This document shows, in pieces, positions 44,149-54,542 of a stretch of 64,000 nucleotides of DNA (positions are counted from its first letter, which is position 1; each line of letters opens with the position of its first letter). This stretch comes from Sanguinoderma infundibulare. Its lineage: Eukaryota > Basidiomycota > Agaricomycetes > Polyporales > Polyporaceae. Under the pieces are notes generated by a model, which had not been told where the DNA came from, made no database searches, and saw only the letters and a program-made list of their open reading frames with translations. Position numbers and translations under genes: made by a program. The stretch spans positions 417,405-481,404 of the forward strand of contig JAVLRN010000018.1 in the NCBI GenBank assembly GCA_032821775.1. The letters run 5' to 3'.

Positions 44149-46535
44149 ATGGACTCCTCGCCCTCCTCGCCCTCCTCGCCCTCCTCACCCCCTTCTCCAG
44201 TCTCCAGCGCTCAACTCCCTATGCCTCCCGCGCTCCCCTGGGAAGTCATCGAGAGGGTCATCGGTCACTGTCCAAATGACGATTACCATGGTCGCCAGGC
44301 CATACACAACTTTTCCCTCACATGTCGCCAACTCCGTCCTCGCAGTTACTGTCTCCTGATTGCGTGGGTCACGATCGCTGACAGGGAGCGGGTATTCGAT
44401 TTCTGCGACTTCCTCTGCGCCAAACCCCACCTCGCCCCCTTCGTTCGGTCGATGTCCATAAATCCGACCGACTTGGTGCCTTCCCTCCCCCTTAAACTCC
44501 TCCCCAATCTCACCGAAATCAACTTCACTTATGTTTCATTCCGCCGCTCCGTTGTCGTTCTGCCACACAAGACTAGTCTCACATTCTGTCGGGCATCTGG
44601 AACACACATTCAGAGGCTACGATTCTACGATATTACTTTTGCGACAGATCTGGACTTTGTCCGGCTACTCGCTGCATTTCCAAACGTCAAAGAACTTGTC
44701 TGCCACGGACTGTTTATCAACAATGATGCCGGCCCACATCTGACTGCACCTGCCAGTGGACAACAATCATGTAGACGATTACAGCTAAGGACACTCGAAG
44801 TGAGGACCAACATGACCCGGCACGTATCCAGGACAATGGCTGACCTGTGCATTCTCATTTCAGATATATAACTTGATCAATGATACCATAATCAAGTTTC
44901 TGTTGGAGTTGGCTAAACCCACGGTGGAGACTCTAACCATGAACCTCAGTGAGCCCACCAGTATCTTACAGTTCGCTATGCTTGACCATTCATATACTCG
45001 ATTTTTCATGTTCAGAGGGTATCCAGGTTTCATTTCCGACCTCACAATCACCGAACTGGGCTCGACTGCACTCGCTGACCTTCACGTCGCCGTTCGAGAC
45101 CAAATCCATCGAGCTGGTTGTCGAGTTTTTGAAGAATCTCCAGCCCCCAAACCCGAAAGAGGTTACAGTAACCCTTTCAGAATCCATTTTTTCTGTAATG
45201 GGAAAGTTGCGCGGAGAAGAGAGGGATGTGCCACTCAGATGCTCAGAGTTGGATCAGGAACTGCACCGTTTCCCTCAACCTCGAATAAACATATCCATCA
45301 CCGGAGCACTCCATCCTCGCAGAAAGCATTTCTGGACTCAAGAGTTCAGGAAGTACTGCCCCACAATGCACGAACGGAACACGCTTGTAGTTGAATCGCC
45401 GTGGGACCTGTGTGCGTCCCAGAGACGCTGTTATAATGCGACAATGCGACTAATCATTTGTCGATGTGTAGCGACTCCCAGTGGCCACGACGACTGGGTG
45501 TCATCGCTTGCTATTTCTCCGGACAGCAAGTGGATCGCAACCGGGTCTTCGGACTCCACGATCATCCTTTGGGACTCGGACGGCCAGGTCGCCCATGAAT
45601 GGATTGCGCATGGAGGAGGTGTGGGGTCACTGTCCTTCTCCCCAGACAGTCAATATCTCGTATCTGCGGGCAAGGAGTGGAAGAGCTCGGTCGCGATTTG
45701 GGATATCACCCGGGGTGGCTTCGAAGTCGCGACAGTCAAGGGTCACCCACCCTGCCGATGGTCCCCCGATGGAACCATGATCGCCTTCCTATGCGACAAC
45801 ACCCCTGATCCTGTCGCACCCAATTCCGTTGAAGGTCACACGGCCGTGTGCCTGTGGGATTTCCGGACGTCCCAGCAGGTCCGCCTCCTAGCATTCAGAG
45901 GGCATTCCCTCGACTCCTTCTGCTTCTCCCCGGACGGGCGCTGGATTGCTGCATCACCTTTAAACAAGGACAATTATGACTGTTGGGTCTGGGATGTGGC
46001 ATTGGGCACGCTGCACACCGTCCTTCGAGGTCACGAGAAGTGGATCAGGACCGCTGCTTTCCATCCCGGGAGCGCACTCCTTGCCACGGCGTCTTGTGAC
46101 AATACAGTCCGGCTCTGGGACGTGGACACAGGAAAGGAGTTGTTCACGTTGAAGGGGCACACAGATCAGGTAGAGGATGCGGTGTTTTCGCCGAACGGTA
46201 CGTTGGTGCTGTCCGCGTCGAGAGACCACACGGCGAGGATCTGGGACGTGACCAGCGGCGCGATGCTCCTGACATTCAGCGGGCATAGCGACGTGGTTCG
46301 GGCTGCGTGCTTCTCTCCGTGCGGAGAGTACGTCGCATCGGCGTCGAACGACGAAACGGTGCAACTGTGGAGGACGAGAGAGGGCTCGTGCGTGGCGACG
46401 TTCCGAGAGCACAGGGCATACGTTACCAAAGTCGCCTTCTCTCCGGACGGGAGAACGCTGTCGTCTGGGGCGTACAATGGAAGCATTGTCATTCGACGTC
46501 TTTCTGATATTATCCCAGAAGAAAGCTGCTTGTAG
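44149..46535 (+). CDS. F-box/WD40 protein, tandem copy 2
   Basis: Exons 44149-44799, 44864-44948, 45016-45411, 45472-46535; 2196 nt, 731 aa. It has the same architecture and intron phases as copy 1: Ser-Ser-Pro repeat, F-box-like region, Leu-rich middle, WD propeller. Intron 3 could also be left in, because its 60 bp are open in this copy, so retained-intron isoforms are possible here but not in copy 1. The propeller is well kept, including Gly-His-Thr-Asp-Gln-Val-Glu-Asp-Ala-Val-Phe-Ser-Pro and repeats ending in Leu-Trp-Asp/Ile-Trp-Asp. Variable positions between the three copies are frequent on repeats 4-6, where substrate contacts would be expected. Confidence 0.85.
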
Positions 46536-46980
46536 GATATTAATGTAGCATACGTAGTAGCATGACAGGACTTGACGAATCGTTGTTATGTACGTACGCC
46601 GTCTTCGCGCACTGGACTTCCGAATCACTTTCTGGAGTGACGAATGCCTTGAGGCTATACCACTGTGAATGCCCTTGACCGTCATATTCCATCGTGGGCT
46701 TGCACCTCCAGGTCGGCATGCCAACGTCCAAGGAGTGCTCAACGTCTTCAGTCAGCATGTGCATAGTATCACTGTACGAAAGGATCAGATTACAGTGGTA
46801 TATACATCCTTTGAAGATATTGAATACCTCGCACCCTACAAATTTGGGTGGCTGGCAATCTTGAACATAGGGCAAGACATGAGCTACGCGTCACTATCCG
46901 AAAGCCTGCACGTTGAACACGTCAGCGATCCATTGACGACACATACACATCATGACGCAAGCGAACCTACGCCAAATCCG
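46536..46980. other. Convergent spacer between Y2 and Z2 relic
   Basis: Intergenic counterpart of 39,849-40,326, containing the Z2 3' flank. No coding sequence is supported. Confidence 0.5.
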
Positions 46981-48390
46981 ACTTTCAACCTCCAAATCTC
47001 GGAAGCCGCCTCTTCCTGATCTCCTCCAAGCTCGGCTGTTCCGCCTCTCCGCCTCCGACTTCGTCCCGAGCTCGAACGACGCCTGCCGCTGTATCGCAGG
47101 CAGAGCAAGGGCTTTTGGCGACCGTCTCTGGTCGTGCGACGGCATCGCAGTACGGCGCGTCGCCGACGGGGTAGGTATCGGTGGCGGGCGGGGGATGCGG
47201 AACGCAGCGGGGACGGTCTCGACGCACGCACGCAGCGCCTGGAGCTCTTCGTCCTCCTCATTGTACACCGTGTGCTGCTGCCACATCGGGACGTCGTGCG
47301 ATCTCGGCACAGAACCAGAGCCAGAGATTGTGCCTGCATCATCGCCTCGCTCTCCGCGATTGTGCTCCGGAGGTCCTCGTCCTCGCCTTTAACTCTGGCT
47401 CTTCAGAACCGGGGCCGGAACCAGCAGGGCGACGCCATATCGATTCGAGTGATGCTGCAGTGCGACCTCCCGCACGCGGCGCACTCTATGACTGAGCGCT
47501 GGCCTGCCATGCTTGCGAGAACCTGGTCCTTTTGCTCTAGCTGCTCCTAGACATGCGCCTGCGTCCGCTGTCTGGACGTGCGCGCCGCGGGCCATCTCGT
47601 CTCGATGACATCGTAGTCGCAATCGGTTTGGACGAGGCCGTCCACGAGGGAAGAGGGAGAGGCGGGGCGTTGAACATATCAAATTATTGGGGGATGTCCT
47701 CTCGAGTCGCCGTAGTCGCCATTTGCGAGCAAGGCTTGGAGCGTGGTTCGGAGTTCCATGTTGTCGTCCTTCGACGTGAGACTGGGACGAGGACGCACTT
47801 GCGTTGGAACTGAAGTGACCTCTGGGGTCTTCTACGCAGGTCGACATTACATCGATGACTATGCAAAGGAAGTGCAGGGAGTGCTGTGCAGCGCGGGGTC
47901 TTGATGTCGGAAAATTCTGATTCTTGGGCGAAGGTTAGCGATATCCCGGTGTTGAGGTCAAACTAAAGCCCACCTCTTGGCAATTCTGGAGATATTGCTG
48001 GAGCGTCGTAGTGTGGTGCAGCGCGGATGCAAACGGCGTCCTGGTAAAGTCAACGACCTGTACTTAACATTGTACTCGGAATTCGCGTGCTAGTTCTTGG
48101 GCAATGACAACACTCGGTGCGCTCGAGACCAAAACCTGCGATGCCCTTCTATGAATTTAAGGGATAAGAGACCTGCGCCACGAGCGATAATGCAGAAGAG
48201 AACTAAATAACTGTTCGAAACGCACCTCAGGAGCCCGCCATGTTCGCGCTGATAGCTGGACGCGTACGGTCATCTAGCAATCTCTGCAAACTCCACACAG
48301 GGCCGAGAACGTTAGGATCAGTCAGATAGACGGCACCAGGTCGAATACAGGCTCACATACTCACATAGTGTCCCTCAGTGTCAGAGAAAG
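46981..48390 (-). pseudogene. Ataxin-3-like relic Z2
   Basis: On the minus strand, pieces of Z1 are recognisable in different frames: the Gly-His-Tyr exon end near 48,370, a decayed His-Trp region near 48,010, a Val-Glu-Asp-Pro-Arg-Gly-His block with Ser-Ser-Ser-Gln-Ser-His near 47,830, and the UIM-like Asp-Glu-Glu-Leu-Gln-Ala-Leu near 47,240. The Josephin core including the Cys box is lost and frame shifts separate the rest. The open pieces near 46,900-47,310 are remnants only. Confidence 0.75.
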
Positions 48391-48494
48391 CAGAAATGAG
48401 TGGCACTGGGTCGGGAAGAAGACCGTTCGACGACGGGCCCGGCCCAGTAGCGCCGGGGAGTTGCCTAGAAGCGAATGGCACGCGTGAGAGTTGC

Positions 48495-49400
48495 GCCAAC
48501 CGCAGGCCAACCGTCTCTGCAATGCGTTTCTCTGGATTCTCACCTTCCTCTGGCCTCCTTGCACCGAACCCCCAAGTACGCAGGCGTCTCAATCCCCTTC
48601 TCCGTTTACGTCACGAGCAGCCGCCGCCACACTCTTGCAGGACGATACCACTCCTACAGCGCACACGAGCACCCACGGGAGCGTGGCGGATGAGTCCCAA
48701 GTCCTCCAATTGATATCCATTCCCTCAGCGGACGACTCCCAACCCCGCCTCCAGCGCCGCCGTTCGTCTCTTGCAGGATTCGCATCCCCGCTCACTCCCC
48801 TGAAGTCACCTATCTCCCGCCGCGGCTGCTTCTTTACAACGCAGTTTGCGGACGCGCTCGGGGAGCGATGCCAGCGTTCTGTCTGCCGCATCTGGAGCCT
48901 GAATAGTTGTCCAGGAGAATGCTCCTGCTGGTGCGAAGCCGACAGGCATTCTTCGGAGGTTCCGTGGCAGCTTCGGGACCGTCCTCTGGTGAGTTTCTCT
49001 CGCCGTTTTACATGCGGGACCATCCGTTGGTCAGTTTCTTTCGCACTTTCAACGCATATGTTCGGCCTGCGCGCAATGTGTATGACGTGTACCCCATCCC
49101 TCCCTGGAGCCCTCCCGGTACTCACGCTGGTCAACTCGCGTACCGGCTCTCTTCTTTCGGCCGTTGTCGGGAGGCCATCAACGCCCACGCCAACGGGGAT
49201 CCCGCGCCAGCCGCTCAGCCGGCGCGCACAGACGTCGAACAACTACGAGCTGGCTGCGTCGCCGTTCAGGGTCGGGGGTGCATCGCCGATGTGCGTCGTG
49301 GAGGAGTCCGCTCGCGTTGCTGAAGCGCGCGCAACACCAGATGCAAATTGACTACACGAGCCCTGTCGACGGTAACTTGCGGTTCGAGTGGAGGACTTAG
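48495..49400 (+). pseudogene. Gene X3, degraded copy
   Basis: The X frame is open through Ser-Pro-Ser-Pro, Ala-Asp-Glu-Ser-Gln-Val-Leu and Ser-Ser-Leu-Ala-Gly-Phe, but the Met-Ser-Ala-Thr start has been lost. The last exon has a frame shift after Met-Cys-Val-Val-Glu-Glu; the remaining Leu-Leu-Lys-Arg-Ala-Gln-His to Phe-Glu-Trp-Arg-Thr lies in another frame. Part of the second intron and exon is shortened near 49,100. Non-functional as read. Confidence 0.65.
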
Positions 49401-50215
49401 ACTCTCTTTTTCTTGCGTTTGTTTTGCTACGTTCATGTTTTTGACGAGTGCTACGGGAGAGCACTGCACGCCTGATCATTGCCGCACCTTCTTTGATTCG
49501 ACGACCACTTAGAAACAGTTCTGGCCTCCATATATTATGCGTACTCACATGACGAACGATCCTCCAATACCTCCGCTACATGTCTCACTCCCAGACCATC
49601 CCCGTAATAAACCTTGTCTGTCAGATACACCCACCGCTTACCATCTTGTACAATGCTTAAATCGTACCCTTTCTACCTCAGTCATGTCACGTTCCGCCCC
49701 TGCACACGATCAACCGCCAGAGGATGTGACGCTGGCCGACGTAATCCTAATACGAGTACGCTTACACCTATCGATCCTGACACATACCGCGAGATGATAC
49801 TGATACTGCAGCTTGAATGTACAGGTGAACCTTCATACATGATGCCTCGTTGGCTGTGTCGTGTTGGAGGGCGTGCAGCTTCTGCGTGGTCGAGTTGGCG
49901 GTGCGTAACCGGTCCGGCACCAAAGCTGCGTAAATCGTTCCCTCTCCCGACGTTCAAACTCGCTGGTGCGCGCCTAGCTATGCCATTTGACGTAAGTTTC
50001 AACCCACCTAGCACATATCGGCATTGACGATCCATTGAAGCGTCTGCACGTTCATCGAACTAAGGTTTAATTGACTAGACGAGGGCGTAGGGTATATTTC
50101 AGCTCCGAAACAACGTGTGGATGACCCAGAGCTTCGACGAGCCGCCGTAAGACTCGGGGACAGTGCGACCCAGCCCTGTCCTGTCCATACACACTGAATC
50201 TGTCCTTGAACGACG
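49401..50215. promoter_or_regulatory. X-Y spacer and promoter of F-box/WD40 gene 3
   Basis: Third copy of the spacer. The small frame conserved in copies 1 and 2 is frameshifted here (49,537 on), so it is not required. A TATA-like GGGTATATTTCAGCTC lies near 50,090. Confidence 0.5.
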
Positions 50216-50317
50216 ATGGACTCTTCACCCTCCTCGCCCTCCTCGCCCTCCTCACCCTCTTCACCCTCCTCACCCTCCTCACCCTCCGCACCCGCTTCCC
50301 CAGTCTCCAGCACCTAA
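50216..50317 (+). other. Interrupted N-terminal Ser-Ser-Pro frame (uORF-like) of Y3
   Basis: The ATG equivalent to the starts of Y1 and Y2 is present at 50,216, and the Ser-Ser-Pro minisatellite is expanded. A CAA-to-TAA change then ends the frame after 33 codons (TAA 50,315-50,317). An in-frame ATG follows six bases later. Translation of Y3 must therefore start at 50,324, possibly by reinitiation or leaky scanning. Confidence 0.75.
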
Positions 50318-50323
50318 CTCACT

Positions 50324-52620
50324 ATGCCTCCCGCGCCCCCCTGGGAAGTCATCGAGAGGGTCATCGGCCATTGTTCAAATGACGATTACTATAGTCGCAA
50401 GGCCCTACGCAACTTTTCCCTCACATGTCGCCAACTCCGTCCTCGCAGTCTTTCTCTCCTGGTTGCACACCTCCGGTTCTACGGCACCAATCAGATCTTC
50501 GGCCTTCGCCATCTCCTTCACGCCAAACCCCACCTCGTCCCCCTCGTTCGGTCGATGTCCATAGATCCGACCCACTTGGTGCCTTCCCTCCCCCTTAAAC
50601 TCCTCCCCAATCTCGCCGAAATCGAATTCACTGCTCCATTCGATGACTACGTTGTCCTTCTGCCTCACAAAACCTGTCTCACATTCTGTCGTGCATCTGC
50701 AACACACATTCAGAGGCTACGATTCTACAACATTACTTTTGCGACAGACCTGGACTTTGTCCGGCTAGTCTCCGCGTTTCCGAACGTCGAAGAACTCGTC
50801 TGCCTCGCACTGCGTATCAAGAATCATGCCGGCCCACATCTGACTGCACCTGGACAACAATCATGTAGGCGGTTACGGCTAAGGACACTCGAGGTGAGGA
50901 CCGACATTACCCGGCACGTATCCAGGACAATGGCTGACCTGTACATCCTCATTTCAGATGAATGGCTTTATGGATGATGCCACAAATGAGTTTCTGTTGG
51001 AGTTGGCGAAACCCACTGTGGAGACTCTGACCGTGAACCTCGGTGAGCCCACCAGTATCTTACGGTTCGCTATGCTTGACCATTCCTATACTCGATTTTT
51101 CATGTTCAGAGAGTATCAAGGTTTCAATTCTGACCCCACAATTAGCGCACTGTGCTCGACTGCACTCGCTGACCTTGAGGTCGCTGTTCAAGACCAAACC
51201 CATCGAGCTGGTTGTCGAGTTTTTGAAGAGTCTCCAGCCCCCAAAGCCGAATGAGGTTATAGTAACCTTTTCAGAATACATTCGTCCTTTAAGGGCATTG
51301 CGCGGAGAAGGGGGGGATCTGCCACTCAGGTGTTCACAGTTGGATCAGGAACTGCACCGTTTCCCTCAACCTCGAATAAGCATCCCCATCATCGAAGGAC
51401 TCCATCCTCGCAGAAAGCATTTCTGGACTCAAGAGTTCAGGAAGTACTTCCCCAAGATGCACCAACGGAAAATACTTGTAGTTGAACCGCGGTGGGGCCA
51501 GGGTGCGTCCCAGGGATGCTGATATAATGTGGCAATGTGATTAATCATTTGTCGATGTGTAGCGACTCCCAATGGCCACGACGGCTGGGTGACATCGCTT
51601 GCTATTTCTCCGGACAGCAAGTGGACCGCAACCGGGTCTTCGGACTCCACAATCATCCTCTGGGACTCGGACGGCCAGATCGCCCATGAATGGACTGCTC
51701 ATGGAGGAGGTGTGGGGTCACTGTCCTTCTCCCCAGACAGTCAGTATCTCGTATCTGCAGGCGAGGATAGGAGGGGCTCGGTCGCGATTTGGGATATCAC
51801 CCGGGGTGGCGTCGAAGTCGCGACAGTCAAGGGCTATGGAACCTGCCGATGGTCCCCCGATGGAACCATGATCACCTTCCAATGCGAGAATCCCTCTGGT
51901 CCTCCCGCATCCAATTCCTTTGAAGCTCACACGGCCGTGTGCCTGTGGGATTTCCGGACGTCCCAGCAGGTCCACCTGCTAGCATTCAGAGGGCGTTCCC
52001 TCAGCTCCTTCTGCTTCTCCCCGGACGGGCGCTGGATTGCATCACCTTTAAACGAGGACAATCATGGCTGTTGCGTCTGGGATGTGGCATTGGGCACGCT
52101 GCACACCGTCCTTCGAGGTCACGACAAGTGGATCAGCACTGCTGCTTTCCATCCCGGGAGCGCACTCCTCGCCACGGCGTCTGATGACAATACAGTCCGA
52201 CTCTGGGACGTGGACACAGGAAAGGAGCTGCTCATACTGTGGAGACATACGGCACCGAGAAACGATGTGACGTTTTCGCCAGATGGCGCGTTGATCCTGT
52301 TCCTGTCGTCAGACCAGGTGGAGATCTGGGATGCGAATACCGGCGACACGCTCGTGTTGCTCAATGAGCATCGCAAGAGCGTCAATGCTGCGTGCTTCTC
52401 TCCATGCGGGAAGTACTTCGCATCGGCGTCGGACGACGAAAAGGTGGACATGTGGAGGACGAGATACGGCTCGTGGGTGAAGATGTTCGGCGAGCATGGT
52501 GGAGAGGTTACCCATGTGGCCTTCTCTCTGGATGGGAGAACACTGTCGTCTGGGGCGCGCGATGGGAGTGTTTTCATTCGACGTCTTTCTGATATTATCC
52601 CAAAAGAAAGTTGCTTGTAG
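50324..52620 (+). CDS. F-box/WD40 protein, tandem copy 3 (shortened N-terminus)
   Basis: Exons 50324-50893, 50958-51042, 51110-51502, 51563-52620; 2106 nt, 701 aa. It begins Met-Pro-Pro-Ala-Pro-Pro-Trp-Glu-Val directly at the F-box-like segment because the upstream Ser-Ser-Pro region is cut off by a stop. The WD propeller is open to the same Ser-Cys-Leu C-terminus as the other copies, but several repeats have drifted: one blade reads Leu-Trp-Arg-His-Thr-Ala-Pro-Arg-Asn, another Met-Trp-Arg, and Leu replaces Pro in one Phe-Ser-Pro-Asp. It probably still makes a protein; altered specificity or weaker function is possible. Confidence 0.78.
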
Positions 52621-53030
52621 GATATTAATGAACCGTTGTTATGTACGTATGTCGTGAGTTACTCTGACTTCTGAACCACTTCTTGGAGTAATGAACCCCT
52701 TGCTATACCAGTATGAATGTCTTGACCGTCATATTCCGTCGTGGGCTTGCAGCTCCAGGTCGGCATGCCTCCACGGAGTGCTCAACGTCTTCAGTCAGCA
52801 TATGCATAGTATCACTGTACGAAAGGATCACATTACAGCGTTATATATATCCTTCGAAGATATTGAATACCTCGCACCCCACAAATTTCAAGGGTGGCTG
52901 GCAATCTTGAACATAGGGCAAGACATGAGCTACTCGTCACGATCCGAAAGTCTGCAAAGTTGAACACATCAGCGATCCGCATGCAACCCATTGACGACAC
53001 ATACACATCATGACGCAAGCGAACCTACGC
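52621..53030. other. Convergent spacer between Y3 and Z3 relic
   Basis: Closely matches the 46,536-46,980 spacer. No coding sequence is supported. Confidence 0.5.
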
Positions 53031-54085
53031 CAAATCCGACTTTCAACCTCCCAATCTCGGAAGCTGCCTCTTCCTGATCTCTTCCAAGCTCGGCTGTTCC
53101 GCCTACGGACTCGCTCTCCGCCTCCGACTTCGTCTCGAGCCCGAACGACGCCTGCCGCTGTATCGCAGGCAGAGCAAGGGCTTTCGGCGACCGTCTCTGG
53201 TCGTGCGACGGCATCGCAGTACGGCGCGTCGCCGACGGGGTAGGTATCGGTGGCGGGCTAGAGATGCGGAACGCAACAGGCACGGTCTCGACGCACGCAC
53301 ACAGCGCCTGGAGCTCTTCGTCCTCCTCATTGTACACGGTGTGCTGCTGCCACATCCGGGTGTCGTGCGATCTCGGTACAGACCCAGAGCCAAGATTGTG
53401 CCTGCGTCATCGCCTCGCTCTCCGCGATTGCGATTGTGCTCCGGAAGTCCTCGTCCTCGTCCTCGTCCTCGCCTTACTCTGGCTCTTCGGAACCGGAGCC
53501 GGAACCAGCAGCGCGACGCCATATCGATTCGAGTGATGCTGCAGTGCGACCTCCCGCGCGCGGCGCACTCTATGACTGAGCGCTGGCCCGCCATTCTTGC
53601 GAGAACCGGGTCCTTTTGCTCTAGCTGCTCCTAGACATGCGCCTGCGTCCGCCGTGTGGACGTGCGCGTCGCGGGCCATCTCGTCTCGATGACATCGTAG
53701 TCGCAATCAGTTGATACGAGGCCATCCACGAGGGGAGTGGGGGAGGCGGGGCGTTGGGCATATCAAATTATTGGGGGATGTCCTCGCCGTAGTCGCCGTT
53801 TGCGAGCGAGGCTTGGAGCGCGGTTCAGAGTTTCATGTTGTCGTCCTTCGACGTGAGACTGGGACGAGGACGCGGCACGCGCTTGCGTAAGAACTAAAGT
53901 GACCTCTAAGGTCTTCAACGCAGGCCGACATTACATCGAGGACTGTGCAAAGGAAGTGCAACGAGTGCTGCGTAGCGCGGGGTCTTGATGTCGGAAAATT
54001 CTGATTCTTGGGCGAAGGTTAGCGATATCCTGGTGTTGAGGTAAAACTAAAACCCACCTCTTGGTAATTCTGGAGATATTGCTGG
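53031..54085 (-). pseudogene. Ataxin-3-like relic Z3
   Basis: Very similar to Z2 over its length (for example the UIM-like block near 53,330 and the decayed region near 53,800-54,070) and even more truncated at its 5' end. Homology stops at about 54,085, which marks the right end of the tandem triplication. The shared lesions with Z2 suggest the third unit was copied from the second. Confidence 0.75.
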
Positions 54086-54542
54086 ATGTAAATTGAGTAG
54101 TGTTGTCATGCGTACCTTCCAGCGTAGAATATCAACCGTCGTGGCTGTTATCTCTGTACTTTCGTTTAGTAAAAATTCTTGCGAGATCTCTTGCCTGACA
54201 GCGCACCTACATTACCTTGCGACTGACGACAGAAGTGGCCGCCCCGAGCCCCTCTCCGGTCGACGCCATCCACACACATGCGTTCCGCTGGTAGCACAAA
54301 CCGCAATTGCCAGACATTCACCTCCGAAGGCATGAAAAGTCTGAAAGGCAAAAGCATAGTCATACATTAGTTATCGTAAAACGACTGGTACAAACCGTCA
54401 TAAACTCAGGAAGGCGGCTAGCTACTAATACAGACGTCCGCCGCATGCTCACGGAAACAGTTCAAAGCCCACGCGCCCACGCACGAATAAAATGGTCCAT
54501 CTGCCCCTCCGATCAACTCACACACTCACACTCGAGTCCGGG
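54086..54542. other. Spacer right of the triplication
   Basis: AT-richer DNA with no supported frame. It holds the junction where similarity to the Z copies ends and the 3' flank of the RING gene. Confidence 0.4.

Larger units (their letters stand above)
42428..48390 (+). repeat. Tandem unit 2 (X2-Y2-Z2)
   Basis: Second unit: degraded X, intact Y, degraded Z. Confidence 0.88.
48391..54085 (+). repeat. Tandem unit 3 (X3-Y3-Z3)
   Basis: Third unit: degraded X, Y with a shortened N-terminus, degraded Z sharing lesions with Z2. Similarity ends at about 54,085. Confidence 0.88.
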
